Assembly (NCBI GenBank): GCA_037447655.1
Contig: JBBHKE010002882.1
Coordinates: 279,612-339,611, forward strand
Origin: Zygnema cylindricum
Lineage: Eukaryota; Streptophyta; Zygnematophyceae; Zygnematales; Zygnemataceae
Direction of reading: 5' to 3'
Length of the DNA: 60,000 bases
Positions 10,879-22,276 of this stretch are shown in pieces. The notes beneath the pieces were generated by a model. The model was not told the DNA's origin, did not search any database, and saw only the letters and a program-made list of their open reading frames with translations. The translations under genes and the position numbers were made by a program. Numbering within the stretch: the stretch's first letter is position 1; every line of letters begins with the position of its first letter.

Positions 10879-11851
10879 GTCTAAAATAAATTAGCGGAAA
10901 CATATATAGAAAATGATGGCAGCCTGCCTCCATCTCTTCTCTCTTTCCCCCATACTTGTTGTAGTCACTGAAGGAGAGAGAGAGCGATGGAGCCATGGCT
11001 GCCTCAGCTCCATAGGAAGGACTAAAGAGTGACTTAAGTCACTCTCAACAAAAGGTTGAGTCGGCAGGACTCGAACCCCCGACCGGTAGAGCGCGGCGTA
11101 GCCGTTAGCTCTAACCAGTCTGTCGTAGAAGTCCGTTAGATGATATAGGGTTTCATTTATATTTAAACTATTGTTTAATACTGAAATGATTTAACTGAAA
11201 TATGGACGAACGAACATAGAACTTGTTAAAGTTTAGTGCGAACGTCATTTCGCACGAAACAAATGAAACGGACATTTGTTTTAAACGGTCGACATTTAAT
11301 TTCAGATTTAATCCGACGGCGCACGTCATCGCCGAGATCGCGGAATGGTCACTTTGGATTTTATGGACGTGGCATGACGTGGCGCCGCGTGGAAGGATGA
11401 CATTCGGTCGCGAGAATTCCGGAGTATATACGAACGAGTGGAAATATGACACGCGTCCACTCAATTGCCTTGTCGTACACCGGCCGTACAGAAAGTACAT
11501 CGGCCGTAGTACCTTTCTGTACTTTACAGTAATATGATTGGTTCGTACTTTAGTAGATAGGGGTTGTGAGAGAGATTTAGGACTTAGGAAATTTTGGTAG
11601 ATAGACACTTCTCTCTCTAAGAGAGCCTTGTATAAATTGGCATTTTTGCCGGCTCATAACTTATCGGCTGGTTGGCCGTTTTCAGTGATTCTTTTTGCTA
11701 CGGACTCAAGGGAGTCCAGGCTACACAGGGGTGCAGTCAAATTGTCAGTTTGCCTTTATAGTCAGGAGTGGTTGTGGCTTGAAGTGGGTTCGTTAAATAC
11801 TATCTAGAGGCTTCCTGTATTCTGTAGTCCAATGGAGGATACAGAATTGCA
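10848..11851 (+). repeat. 3' LTR of element A
   Basis: The LTR is 1004 bp and nearly identical to 1351-2355. It ends in ATTGCA and is followed by the CAATC duplication. TATAAA is at 11631-11636. The second leader hairpin here has one mismatched pair (CTACAC with GTGCAG). The ATG near its end runs into element C sequence, which makes a meaningless fused frame. Confidence 0.93.
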
Positions 11852-13145
11852 CAATCTAATTCTTTGTATTTCAAAAAATATGGTCATGTCTCGACTGAAA
11901 ATGAAGAAGTCAATGGAGATTAGGACATCACTGAAATCTGCTTTTGAGAAAGCGAATATCCAAGAGGAGCTCTTGGTGGCTAGAAAAATTTGGGGGTACA
12001 AATACTCGGGGGGATCTATGGTCGAGTATAGTGACAATTTTTGTGCACTTATTGACGCACACTCCTCAGCTGGGGGCTCATTTCTTGAGTTTCAGCAGGC
12101 AACTCTGCTTATTAGAGGTCTTCCTAGTAGCATGAAAGGTGTGTTGGCTCAGTTAAATAGTCATGATAAAGCTAGTTGGTCATTTCAGTTAGCATATAAT
12201 CTTAAATTAGAGGAAGAGTTTAATACTAAACTCCTTGAAGGAGAAGGAAAGGTTGAAGCTTTTGCCACAGACTTAGACAAAAAAAATCAGTTCAATCATA
12301 ATGGGAATCAATTTAACTTGAATTAGAATCACTTTAGTTAGAGGCCAAATAGACAATCTTCTACTGCTTGTTTTTATTGTTCTAAAAAGGGTCATGGAAC
12401 AGGTACTTTCCTAAGCTGAAAAAGGCTAATGAGACAAGTTTTTACAGGCTAGGTTGGCAGGAAAGCCAATATCACAAAGGCTTTTTTGGTAATCTTACCC
12501 GTGGAAATGCTCTCATTTCAGCTTCTGCAACTGATGCAGATGAGTCTGTGAGCTTTAATGAGCAAGAGGAGGTGGAGTTATTTGCTATGGCGCAGCCATA
12601 GAGGGTCCCAAGGATGCACGATGGATCATGGACACGGGAGCATCGGCCCACATGTGTTAGAACAAGGCGACTTTTACAAATCTGCAGCAAACACCTCCAA
12701 AGAGTATCTTCTATGCTTGTGGCATGAGTGTTCAAACCTCAGCTTGGGTGATGTATCTTTAATGGTAGATGTGGGGGGAAAGTTGGAAAAGAGAACTCTT
12801 CACAATTTTTTGTATGATCTAGACTGTAAAGAGAATCTTTTTTCAACATCCTTAGTGGAGAGCAAAGGCTTTGAAGTCGTTCTGAAAGGAGGTAGACAGG
12901 TTGTAAGCAAGAAAAGAAAAGTAGCAGTAAGAGGAACTAGAGATGCTAAAAAAATGTATCGGACGGACATGGCTGAATATAAAGAAAATGATGTTCTCTC
13001 CTCGAGTGTCCAATTTAATAATGAGTTGTGGCATAAAAGACTAAGACATATGAATTATGATAGTCTAAATAAAATGGTGAAATCAAGAAAAGTTGATGGA
13101 GTTTCTCTCACCTCTCATCCTATAAAATTATGTGTTGGTTGTGTT
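11852..13145 (+). pseudogene. Copia element C: gag, protease and GAG-pre-integrase remnants
   Basis: Capsid sequence resumes after the CAATC duplication (SMEIRTSLKSAFEKANIQEE, YKYSGGSMVEYSDNFCALID) and matches element D. A degraded zinc knuckle near 12370 reads CFYCSKKGHGTGTF, with the last Cys lost. Protease sequence at 12601-12660 reads WIMDTGASAHMC, with D-T-G-A intact and a TAG directly after it. The frame from about 12720 gives LWHKRLRHMNYDSLNKM and CVGC, the zinc-binding region before integrase. The rest of Pol is missing; sequence changes abruptly near 13146. Confidence 0.8.
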
Positions 13146-13890
13146 GTCCATAGCCTATTTCAGCCATGGATTACTCTCGGAAGCACCACACACCACTCTC
13201 AAAACAGCTGTATTTCAGACAGCACAGATTACTCCACAATCAACAAAATCAGCTGAAACTGCACTTGTATTCATTATTTACTAGACAGTGTAACCTTCCA
13301 AAATAACAGCAAAATCCACTAAGGAATCCATAAGATATGAGCTCCAGAGTTTCCCAAAAACAACTGACTGCTCTTAAAACTGTACAAGTAGAATTCCCAC
13401 AAAATTATATAGAGATAAGAGAACGGACTGAAACTACATCAACATGTATTTGCTAGATTATTGGTTCTCTTCACAAAGTTCCTAATCAAAATATCAATCT
13501 GAGTGATGACACTAACAGGTCAAAGTTGCAGAAAAACAGTTTGCCATTCCTTTGATAAATTCAACTGTGATAATCAAAACCATCTAAGTCCTACAAGTTA
13601 TACTCACAGAGTAACCAGCTGGGTCCTACACTAATCCGAGAGCTACATCTGTCACTAAGTACTGTACACAATTAAAACAATGTATGTTTAATGTACCTGA
13701 GGTACGTCCAAACCCTAATTGCTACTTGTCGTTAATTGAATCGTGTAACACTATTTTATAATGCACTAAACTACAAACAAATGTTTTCCAAATATTTATA
13801 AATATACGTTTATACAAAATGAGTTAGCGAGGCTTAGTCAACATCAGTCATATAAGTCCAGCCAACTGTGGTCGTGCGGTACGAAGCAAA
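13146..13890 (-). repeat. Probable LTR fragment of a C/D-type copia element, minus strand
   Basis: Read on the minus strand, 13655-13790 resembles 690-790 (shared text ATAGTGTTACA and AATTAGGGTTTG), so it looks like an inverted LTR of the element C group. It ends on minus near TATGGACAACA at about 13146, where a short ATG frame runs into the end, as in the D family. No RT or integrase sequence is visible. The left limit and target duplication are not resolved. Confidence 0.4.
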
Positions 13891-13930
13891 ACCTAAAAAA
13901 CCCTAAAAAACCCTAAAAAACCCTAAAAAA
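13891..13930. repeat. 10-bp tandem repeat CCCTAAAAAA, four copies
   Basis: There are four consecutive units, the first with one change. The unit is longer than the plant telomere repeat CCCTAAA, so this is a minisatellite in an A-rich context and not a telomere. Confidence 0.9.
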
Positions 13931-13939
13931 ATACGAATA

Positions 13940-14106
13940 ATTACAGTGGTGTACGCTAATTATGAATTTGAAAATTTTGAAAGAAATCGTCTCCTTTAAT
14001 TAGAAATTAGGGTAATTTTTGAATAGTATGGATAATTCTATTTGAGAATAAAAAAAAAAAAATGGGAGGGAAATTGCTTACACTACTCTAATAGCGATTT
14101 GCGGTG
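13940..14106. mobile_element. Remnant of a TA-flanked MITE
   Basis: The right end, ATAGCGATTTGCGGTG followed by TA, matches the terminal inverted repeat of the MITE at 28001-28541. Interior text also resembles that MITE. The element sits where the 3' LTR of element C begins to match the 5' LTR, suggesting it inserted there. The left end is decayed. Confidence 0.5.
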
Positions 14107-14107
14107 T

Positions 14108-14438
14108 AGATACTCACTATGAGTATATAGTTTAGGACTTAGCCAATTTTGTATGATCCAGTTTTGGGATTATGATATTTTAAGGGAAGTTTTAGGGAAC
14201 TTCCAAACACCATATCTTATGGTTTACTATGTCATTTAGGCTGCGATTTTGAGAATTGTCAGTTTATTGTGTTGCGTATTACTGTGGCAAATTTGAGGCA
14301 TATTGGATTTTTGAGTCATATTTTGTGTCAGCTGAAAGTTGGATGTTGAGTAGGTGATTGATAGTTTCCGTTTTTTTTAATGTCTACCTCCAGTACTACT
14401 GCTGGTTCTCCTTCTGCAACGGTGGCTGTAGAACAACA
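14108..14438 (+). repeat. 3' LTR end of element C
   Basis: Matches 845-1174. It ends GTAGAACAACA, the same LTR end as element D. It contains an ATG and Ser/Thr-rich codons like the 5' copy. The left part of this LTR is replaced by MITE sequence. Confidence 0.7.
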
Positions 14439-15406
14439 CACTAAACAAGCGACGATATTTATTTGTAGTGTTTACAAGCACGGCGTTGCATTATGTCATG
14501 CCAGTAAACAATATTTCTCAATTATGATTGGCGCCACGTTGGTTAAAGTCTAGATTTTAAAAATCTGTAGAAAATCTTCAAACGAAAAGTTAAAACGAAA
14601 TATTTGTACCAATTTAGGTACTTGATTTATCGTACGAGAGTACTATAACGTACTAATTTTACGTACATATTTTACAATAAACCTTCATGATCATTTGTAA
14701 ACAAACCTTACCTTTCTCATATATTTGAACGCGTGCCTCCAACCCTCCAACGGAAAGCCTCACTCTTATTCGTTGATATATGTGGTCAATCGATAAAAAG
14801 TGGATGGTACTTTTGGTGGGCCGATCGTTGGAACGTTCATCTATTGTGGCGTAAGGCACATGGCATGTACGATGTGTACTTTTCTCATCGCTTGTTTGTG
14901 GTGGATATTTTTTTTCTTTTTCACTTGTACCAATAGTACGCAACCAATATGGAAAAACTCTCCTCGCCGATGAGAGTTTCTTGACATTAGACGATTTGCG
15001 CGATTGCTTCGCAATTCTAAAAACTGATACATCCAACGGTCGATACCTATGCTTATTATATTGGAGCATCCGGACAGCCATCTAGTAAACATGTTTCGTC
15101 TGACAAAAAACAAAAAAATGTTACGAATCTGTACTAAATCGTATAGCGTCCACTTAACAGCCCCACTTTTCCTCTAATATGAGACCACCTTTAGTGAACT
15201 TGTACAAGTTGTGTTTCAAAACATCCTAATTATACAGATAAGTCTTTCTGACTACATAACTACCAATCAGATCACTGTATGCTACACTATCGTACTGTTC
15301 GATTACATTACGTGGTACATTTAATCTTATGTACTGTTGTCTGCTACAGCCCAGCTAACCCTGAGTTGTCCCTAAACTATTCAAACTAATCTATGCAACT
15401 TAACAA
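14439..15406. other. Unassigned DNA with transposon-like inverted similarity
   Basis: No protein family could be recognised. The segment around 14500-14530 (AGTAAACAATATTTCTCAAT) resembles, in inverted orientation, 22110-22150 (ATTGAGAAACGATGTTTACT), so both are probably pieces of a dispersed DNA repeat. The open frames of 67-140 codons on both strands overlap each other and show no family motif. Confidence 0.4.
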
Positions 15407-15830
15407 CACCGCGAATTACTATTAGCGTTTAGAACGCTAATTTGGTTCCCTCAAATTTTGAAAAAAATCCAAAAATATAATAAATAATTTTGTTTTTTTC
15501 CTCAACGCCATTTTGGGTTCTGTTCCAATTAGCGTAAAAAATGAGAGTACATTGCGATTTAAATAGTGTGGTGTACGGTCAGTGTCAAACCGTATAAAAT
15601 TGTACTTTTTTAAGTAAAAACGTACACAAAAAAAATTAACATAGGCGCGCGAGCATGTGAATGTGCACTAGAAAAAAACAAAAAATTTAACAAACATAAA
15701 ATAGTGTAGCAAGTATGAAAAGTAAAATTACACGACGGAGTACGATTTCAAAGTTTTTCTACAGATACCTATATTAGTATAAGCATGTTTAGGGTTTATT
15801 TTTTTATTTTTTGATGAATCCAAATTAGTA
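15407..15830. mobile_element. MITE of the CACCGCGAAT family, truncated
   Basis: Begins CACCGCGAATTACTATTAGC. Its interior (for example AATAGTGTGGTGTACGGT, and a block with GCGCGCGAGCATGTGAA) parallels 28150-28440 of the complete MITE. The right end is cut by the TTA-flanked MITE at 15834. Confidence 0.65.
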
Positions 15831-15833
15831 TTA

Positions 15834-16491
15834 GAGTGAAGTTCCATTAGACAAAAAGTGAGGTTGTTTACAGAAATTTGGACCTCTCCGTACTACGCCG
15901 TACCTCTTTTTTTGTTTTATGCGGAAAAAACAACATTACCCGGAATCTTGCCAATATTCTCCAAAAGTCAGGGAGTTAAGAATGACCGTTGGATATTTTT
16001 TCGTGAAACATTCGCTTCGAAAGTTTTTGTAATTGGTGATGTACCTCACGAGGTACATCACCAATTACAAGAAAATTTTGAGCCGCAACACGTTGGATAA
16101 TAAACATACGTGACAAGATGGCAACCAGCGGAAATAAAAAAATATTGCAAACAATATATGCATTCAAAAATCCAACAGAAAATACAAACGAAATCTCGTA
16201 ACGCAAACAACAACCTTAAAAAAATGAGGTGTTATCTGACAAGGCGTCTACAAAGAGTACAAAAGTTGTGTTTGAACGATGACATGGTACGCACGTACAT
16301 GATACACAATTGAAGATTTTTCGTCGGTGTGAAAATCACTAACGATTTTTAATATCAAATATATAGTCACGTGGCACCACTCTTTTGCTAACACGTGGAT
16401 TACAAACTTTGCACAATAGAATTTCGTTCAAATTGTCACATTCTATAATGTTGGTTGTACAATTTCAAAATGTCTTAATGGAACTTTTCCT
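15834..16491. mobile_element. TTA-flanked MITE (PIF/Harbinger or Tourist-like), 658 bp
   Basis: The left end GAGTGAAGTTCCATTAGA and the right end TTAATGGAACTTTTCC form imperfect terminal inverted repeats, flanked by TTA at 15831-15833 and 16492-16494. A 3-bp TTA/TAA duplication is typical of PIF/Harbinger MITEs. It holds a 21-bp-arm palindrome at 16027-16070. No transposase is encoded. Confidence 0.7.
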
Positions 16492-16494
16492 TTA

Positions 16495-16747
16495 GGGTGG
16501 CGTCCATCAATTGTATTAGTAATCGTAAGGTCAACTCTACAGGTCGGGTTCATTGAGTTGATGCTTCATCACAAAGAGCCTGTAAACTACATGTTCAATT
16601 GACTAGCACCACGTAAGCTACGATCCGATATTTAATATCCTTATTGCTTTTTAGCACCGAAAAAGTTTACATCAAATCTTCACTTGCGTACCATGTACCT
16701 GCGTACAAAACAACAGAAGGTTGCTATAATTTTTGCAAACAACTTCT
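16495..16747. mobile_element. Left half of a MITE related to 48339-49016
   Basis: Begins GGGTGGCGTCCATCA after TTA. Its interior parallels the MITE at 48339, with shared text such as ACGATCCGATATT, TTTTTAGCACCGA and CTTGCGTACCATGTAC. It is cut by the K LTR fragment near 16748. Confidence 0.65.
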
Positions 16748-17129
16748 TGGCCATGTCGTACGATGGTCATACATAAAGTACTTTGTCACCAGTACCTTTT
16801 TGTACTGTACAATTTTCTGATTGGTGTTGTACCCTAGTAGTAGAGGGTTTAGAGAGGGATTTAGGACTTAGAAAAATCTTAAGTAGCCACCTCTCTCCCA
16901 AAGTGCTTTTGTACAAAAGGTCATCTTTCACAATCCATAATTTATTGCTCAGTGGAGCAAATCACTTGAGTCTTTTTGCTCAAGGGAGTCTTGTCTTCAC
17001 AAGGGTCATGCAGAGCAGAGTCATTTCCTGCCACAGTGGCAGTTAATCTTGGTGAAACCAATGGGGGTCTGGGTTATCCCAGAGGCTTAGTATAAGCTGC
17101 ATATTTTGAGGGCCTATGGTGGCCTTATA

Positions 17130-17606
17130 GTTTCACTTACGTCAGCTATAAAAGAGAAAACACGTTATAAGAGATGGGTTGAGAGGAAGCACGATGTGTC
17201 TCATCTAAAAGTATTTGGGAGGCAAGTGTACAGTGTGAACTCTGACCGAAAGAATTGGAAACTAGATGCTAGGGCAAAGCCAGGATATCTAGTCGGATAT
17301 AATGAGGATGTCAAAGAATACCGAGTTTATGATCTTAGGAAGAAGGATATCATAGTGGTTAAGCACCTAGTTGTCATGGATACAGGGAAGTCAATAGATC
17401 TCTTCAAATACTCTAAGAAAATCAAAATTAGATTTGATTCAAAGATTGAGGAAGAGTTAGATTTTCTTCGAATGAATGTCACTCAGCAGATTCTTGCAGA
17501 TTCGAAAGAAACTCAGACCGAGGAGGAGACTCTGATGAATATGCAATCTCCTGTTCAGTTCGAAGACATGGAGGTCGAGGAGCCTGTTCCTATGGATAGA
17601 AAGTAA
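17130..17606 (+). pseudogene. Element K integrase C-terminal region
   Basis: RYKRWVERKHDVSHLKVFGR, then SDRKNWKLDARAKPGYLVGY and VVKHLVVMDTGKSIDLFKYS match element A integrase (4510-4780). This tail region does not contain the D,D,E catalytic residues. The stop at 17604-17606 ends the readable frame in the acidic linker. Confidence 0.88.
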
Positions 17607-19240
17607 CAAAGTTGTCACATCTTGAGGAGCCTCAAACTTACTCAGAGGCAGTGAACAGTCCAAAAAAGAAAAAAATAGATTAGGGCCATTAATGATGAGA
17701 TGACTTCTATTATAGAAGCTAATACATAGGAGTTAGTGAAATGTCCTCCAGGAAATAAGGCGATTGGGTGCAAATGGGTGTTTAAATTGAAATTGAATCC
17801 AGATAATACCATTAAGAGGTATAAAGCTAGATTGGTAGCAAAGGATTTACCGAGAAGGAGGCGATTGACTATGAAAATACCTTTGCCTCAACTGTACCCT
17901 TGCCCTGCGTAAGGATTCTTCTCAGTTTAGCGGTAGTGGAAGACATGGAGATTCATCAGATGGACATTTAAACGGCTTTCCTCAATGGTGAGTTAGAGGA
18001 AGAGATTTTTATGAGGCAGCTGGAAGGGTTTGTAGAGGAAAGAGAGGAGAGTAAAGTTTGCAGACTTATTCCGTCTTTGTAGGGATTCAAACAAGCTTCC
18101 TGTCAATAGAACAAGAAACTAGATGAATTTCTAACCAATGAGGGAAATGTCAGATTCAGTTTTGACCACTATATTTACATGTTTGAGGATGAGGAGGAGG
18201 TTATTTTTATTGCCATCTATTTAGATGATTTGTTGGTATTGAGTAAGTCCATAGAAAAGATTAATAAGTTATATAAATATTTAAAAAAAAAAATTGACAT
18301 AAAGGATTTAGGGGAGGCAAGATATATCTTAGGAATTCATATGGAAAGAGATTGAGGGAAAAGAGAAATCATATTAACTCTGAAAGAGGTAATTGGAAAT
18401 ATGCTAGAAAAATTTAAGATGGATAAGGCAATTAGCTGTACCACTCCCATGGACTTGTACAAAGTAAGTGATGGGAGTGTAGAAGGAGGTATAATCATTT
18501 TTGATGAAAAATGAGTCTAGAATAGAGAGTTTGTAAAGTCAATTCCTTATAGAAAGGTCGTAGGAAGTCTAATATATTTCATGAATTGTACCAGACCAGA
18601 CATAGCTGCAACAGTTAGGGTTTAGGGTCCTCAGTAGGAGTCTTAATGATCCTAAAAAGAAAGATTGGGAGGCACCCAAAAGGGTTGTGAGTTATTTGAT
18701 AGAAACTAGGGATGTTTGGTTGCATCTAGGAGGGGAGATTATTAACATCACCACCTGGAGTGATGCCAACTATGGGGATGCTCGAATGATAAGGTGGAGA
18801 TGCTCCTATGAGAAGGTGTACATCTAGATATGTTTGTATGTTGGGAATGGGGCTTGATATTTGAGGAGTAAGCAACACAAGCTGGTTGCTCAGTCCACTA
18901 TCGAGGCTGAGTACATGGCCTCTTTTTCTACTATCAAAAACTAATATGGGTGAAGTCTCTTTTGCAAAAACTTGGCTTTATGAAGATTGGAGTTCACAAA
19001 GTGTTTTGTGATAATCAAGCTGCCATTACAATTGCAGCTAATCCAAAACACCATTTCAAAGCTAAACATATGGATATAAGGCTAAGCTTTTTGAGAGAAA
19101 CAGTTGAGAAAAAATTGTGAGTTTGGACTATAAACCAGATGGGGAAATGGTGGCAGATATGATGTCAAAGCCTGTCCCATCTCCAAAATAAAAATTTTGT
19201 AGGGAACAATGTGGACTTAAAGAAAAGAGTGACTAGAAAA
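17606..19240 (+). pseudogene. Element K reverse transcriptase and RNase H, heavily mutated
   Basis: Short readable pieces across frames include IGCKWVFKLKLNPDNTIKRY, FLNGELEEEIFMRQ, IAIYLDDLLVLSKS (YVDD changed to YLDD), VVGSLIYFMNCTRPDI, IEAEYMASFS and FCDNQAAITIAANPKHHFKA. Numerous stops and frameshifts lie between them. The order and spacing match element A, so this is a dead RT-RNase H region. Confidence 0.9.
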
Positions 19241-19249
19241 TAAGGGTAG

Positions 19250-20274
19250 TGTTGAAATTTGAGGTTTCTATTTTGTATTTTCTAGGTCAATCTGTAGCAA
19301 AATAAAAAAAGGTCACTGGGTTGTCACGCTTTACTTTCCCTCTTTCCAATCCCCATATTTGTTGCAGTCACTGAATACCGGTGAGAGAGAGAGATAGAGC
19401 CATGGCTACGTGAGCAGCCAGAAAAAAAATAGGGGGGATCAACTCTTTGCAAAAAGCTTAGGGACAAAAGATTTGATCTTGGTCCCTACAGAATGTCGAA
19501 CTAGTCGGCCGTCTTTTCCTATAGTCTAGTACTTATGTCGGCCTGTGTCAACCGATATAGGGATTGATAGCTATATAAACAAGAAAAAGTGGATTAAGTC
19601 GATTTACGGAATTGTGGGACTGTAATATAGATTTATTTAGGGATTTTGCAGCCACACGGATACTCGCACGGACAACACGAAATTCAGTGCTACAACACTT
19701 AATTTTGACACCGCGAACTAAAAGTTGATAAACATCGGACGCTCCCATCCAAGCCGCCATTGCAGAATGGTAGTCTTGGTAGTTTGCGGTTGTCACGTCA
19801 CCAAACGCCAAGAGGCGACTTGCTAGTAGCTCGTAGGCTTTATGAAAAACACGGAGATGAGTTTAGGGGTAACAGGCGTCCCCTCCATGGCCATATCGTA
19901 CAATGGCCGTAAACGAAGTACATCGGCCCTAGTATCTTCTTCTACTCTATAGTCATTTGATTGGTTGCATACTTGCGAGTTTGGAGATGGGTTTATAACT
20001 TAGAGATTTTTGGCAAGTAGCCGCCTCTCTCCTAAGGAGCTTGTATAAAAACTAGCATCTTTGCCACATAATATTTAATCACCTGGTTATGCGTTTTGAG
20101 TATTTTTTTTTTCATTGTGCTTACAAGAGTCTAGCCTTCACAGGGGTGAAGGCAGTTAGAGTCATACATTGTCAGGTGGCAGTTTATCTAAAGAGAAGCG
20201 AGGAACTTCAAATTATCCTAAAGGCTTCAAGTAAGTTGCATATTCTGTGTACCAATGGAGGTCACAAAATTACA
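19250..20274 (+). repeat. 3' LTR of element K
   Basis: Begins TGTTGAAATTTGAGG and ends AAATTACA, about 1025 bp. Shared features are the GTTGCAGTCACTGAA block, AGCCATGGCT, a hairpin at 19459-19488 (outer arms TAGGGAC/GTCCCTA) and the leader hairpin CTTCAC/GTGAAG near 20135. An ATG lies just inside its end, as in element A. Confidence 0.85.
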
Positions 20275-20282
20275 CAAAGTAT

Positions 20283-20885
20283 TCACCTTTTCTTTCTCTG
20301 TCTCTTGTTTTCCCGAACTCTCCAACTCCATAAACAATCCGGATAAGTCATTGCAAAAATCAACCATTTTCCCTCCTTTGTAAACATATGCTTGCACCTT
20401 CTAATCAGCCAACTTCCGCTGCTTAATTGTACCACTGTTGTAAATATTTAAATTAGCCTCCCACAGATTGGCCACCTTGTCCACATGAAGGTGAGGTGTA
20501 GCAATTGCTTGAGTGCAACGTCCGAGAATAAAACAAATTGCCATTGTGTTGTTGAAATCCCAAATTTCAGTATCATTTGCCTAAGTTTTCTGAACAGCCA
20601 CTACCAGTAGCTATCGCAGTGAGTTTCTCCTTTCTCTTCTCCTTCCCCTTTTCCAACAGGATGTTTTCTCCATCGGTATCTACCTCGTTTTACTCCACAA
20701 ATCCTTGTGAAAATAGAGCTCCACCCAACCCACGTGGAACTCCAAACTTTGCAGCTGGCGGCCGCACATGACCACTTTCAATGCCCCATAGCTGTTTTTC
20801 GAAAAGGACACTCCTCATCATGGTTTCTTAGTGTATTAACTTTGTTCCATTTAAAATTGGTACCCTAGAGGATGGGACCATAGCC
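20283..20885 (-). pseudogene. gag: Element L gag fragment
   Basis: Minus-strand reading gives VANLWEANLNIYNSGTIKQR, VQAYVYKGGKMVDFCNDLSG and LFMELESSGKQETEKEKVN. These match the capsid region of elements A and I. The N-terminus has the altered PBS-coded motif (QAMVPSSR instead of QVMGPPSR). Stops are present, and the knuckle and all Pol domains are missing. Confidence 0.8.
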
Positions 20886-21976
20886 TGTAATTTTGTGATA
20901 TCTATTGGTCCACAAAATGTACAGCTTATATGAAGCCTCTCGGATAATATTTGCCCATATGATTTTCAAAACAAATAAAAGCCACAGGGTCATATAAGAT
21001 TTTTGACCGACTTCACCGCGATGAAGGCTTTCTCCCCTAAGTCAAACGCAAAAAGAAATATTGGATTTGCTCCCTTGAGCAATAAATTATAGTTGGCCAA
21101 AGATGGCCTATAAATACCAAAGGTCTCTCAGAGAGAGGTGCCTCAAAAAGAAAAGTCCTAAACTCCCTCTCTGAAATCCCTACTACTACTACTGTACCTA
21201 ACCAATCACTAAAGTGTAAGGTATAAGAAGGTACAAGTGCGGCTATACTTTTTGTACGGCCATGGTATGGCATGGCCGTCCAGATGACGCATGTTAGTTC
21301 CTGAGCCGTTGTCGCTCTCTTTGTAATGTCAGCTGTCCACTCATAGCTTGCCACGTGTCGTCCGCCAAAATTAGCTCGCAAACCTCTAAATGTCCACTCT
21401 GGTACGTCAGCTCCACAGTCAGTCGTACGATCTAGAATCGACGTTTAATTTCATCCGTTGAAATTCAATGTTGTTTCGTTCATTTCGTGCTGCCTAGTAT
21501 TCTGTGCGGTCTGGTTCGTTTTATGTTTTTCTTGTACTGTAATTCGTTAAATGGAATTTGTCTCCACCAATGTGTTTAAATATGAATCACACCTCATATA
21601 GATAAAGCTCCAGCAAGACCTAAATGATAAGGTGGACGGCTATAGCTATGTTGTACGGCGGTCATCGTGTAGGACCTAGGATCAATTCCTGGTCTGACCG
21701 CCTATCTTTTGCAAAAGGTTGTGCCTCTTGCTCCCATAGCCTGTGTAATTGTCGACCTATGTCGACCTAAGGCAACCATGGCTGTCTATGATCAAATCTT
21801 GGTCTGACCGCCTATCTTTTGCAAAGGGTTGTGCCTCTTGATCTCTTAGCTTGTCTAACTGTTTGACTAAGGCAGCCATGACTATCAGCTAGTCCTCAGT
21901 GACTACAACAAGTATGATGACTGTAGTAAGACCATAGACTAACAGAAAGATATAAGTTAAAATACTTTTTTCAACA
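20886..21976 (-). repeat. 5' LTR of element L
   Basis: On the plus strand it starts TGTAATTTTGTGATATC and ends TTTTTCAACA. It has the T-arm-like hairpin 21657-21702 with outer arms GGCGGTCA/TGACCGCC. Part of this region is repeated about 110 bases later (21681-21730 and 21791-21840). Confidence 0.8.
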
Positions 21977-22276
21977 TTTCAAAACTAAAATTTGGTCACA
22001 AAAATTTCGTACAAATCAATAACTACCTCCGCTTGTACGAATATTACGTACAGATTTTCAATTTGAAAAATATTTTTGGATTTTAAGAATCTGAAAACTA
22101 ACCTATGTGGCGCTAATCATAATTGAGAAACGATGTTTACTGGCTCGACACAATAATGACTAGATATAGACATCTCCGCATGTTTACTCGGACCCCTTAA
22201 TGGAGAACAGGCCTTAGGAGTGTAACATAACCCGTTCGGGTGTCTGGTGCTCAGATTTTGAATCTCCAGTTTTTAC
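21977..22276. other. Unassigned spacer with dispersed-repeat similarity
   Basis: AT-rich sequence without a recognisable gene. The part near 22110-22150 is related in inverted orientation to 14500-14530. Confidence 0.4.

Larger units (their letters stand above)
1351..11851 (+). mobile_element. Ty1/copia LTR retrotransposon A, complete but inactivated
   Basis: Two LTRs of about 1005 bp (1351-2355 and 10848-11851) begin TGTTGAAATA and end ATTGCA. They are flanked by the perfect 5-bp duplication CAATC (1346-1350 and 11852-11856). The PBS GGTTATGGGCCCA follows the 5' LTR directly, and the purine tract AAATAAGGGGAG precedes the 3' LTR. Domain order is Gag, protease, integrase, reverse transcriptase, RNase H, which is the Ty1/copia order. 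The coding region carries several stops and frameshifts, so the copy cannot make its own enzymes. Element B sits inside it at 6432-10580 and accounts for the long total span. A itself interrupts the Gag of element C. Confidence 0.95.
16748..20274 (+). mobile_element. Decayed copia element K
   Basis: A partial 5' LTR (about 16748-17104) is followed directly by integrase C-terminal sequence, so Gag, protease and most of integrase are deleted. Pol remnants run to 19240. The purine tract AATAAGGGTAG and a 3' LTR follow at 19250-20274. The many stops show an old copy. The 3' LTR abuts element L Gag sequence at 20275, so K seems to have inserted into L. Confidence 0.85.
20275..21976 (-). mobile_element. 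Copia element L fragment: 5' LTR plus gag start
   Basis: On the minus strand, an LTR (20886-21976) is followed by a slightly altered primer site (20873-20885) and Gag sequence down to 20275, where the K LTR begins. A 110-bp-period internal duplication lies in the LTR. The downstream genes of L are absent. Confidence 0.8.

Noticed and set aside
13891-13930. Telomere-like CCCTAAA repeat
   Set aside because: The unit is 10 bp (CCCTAAAAAA) with only four copies inside transposon-rich DNA, so it is a minisatellite.
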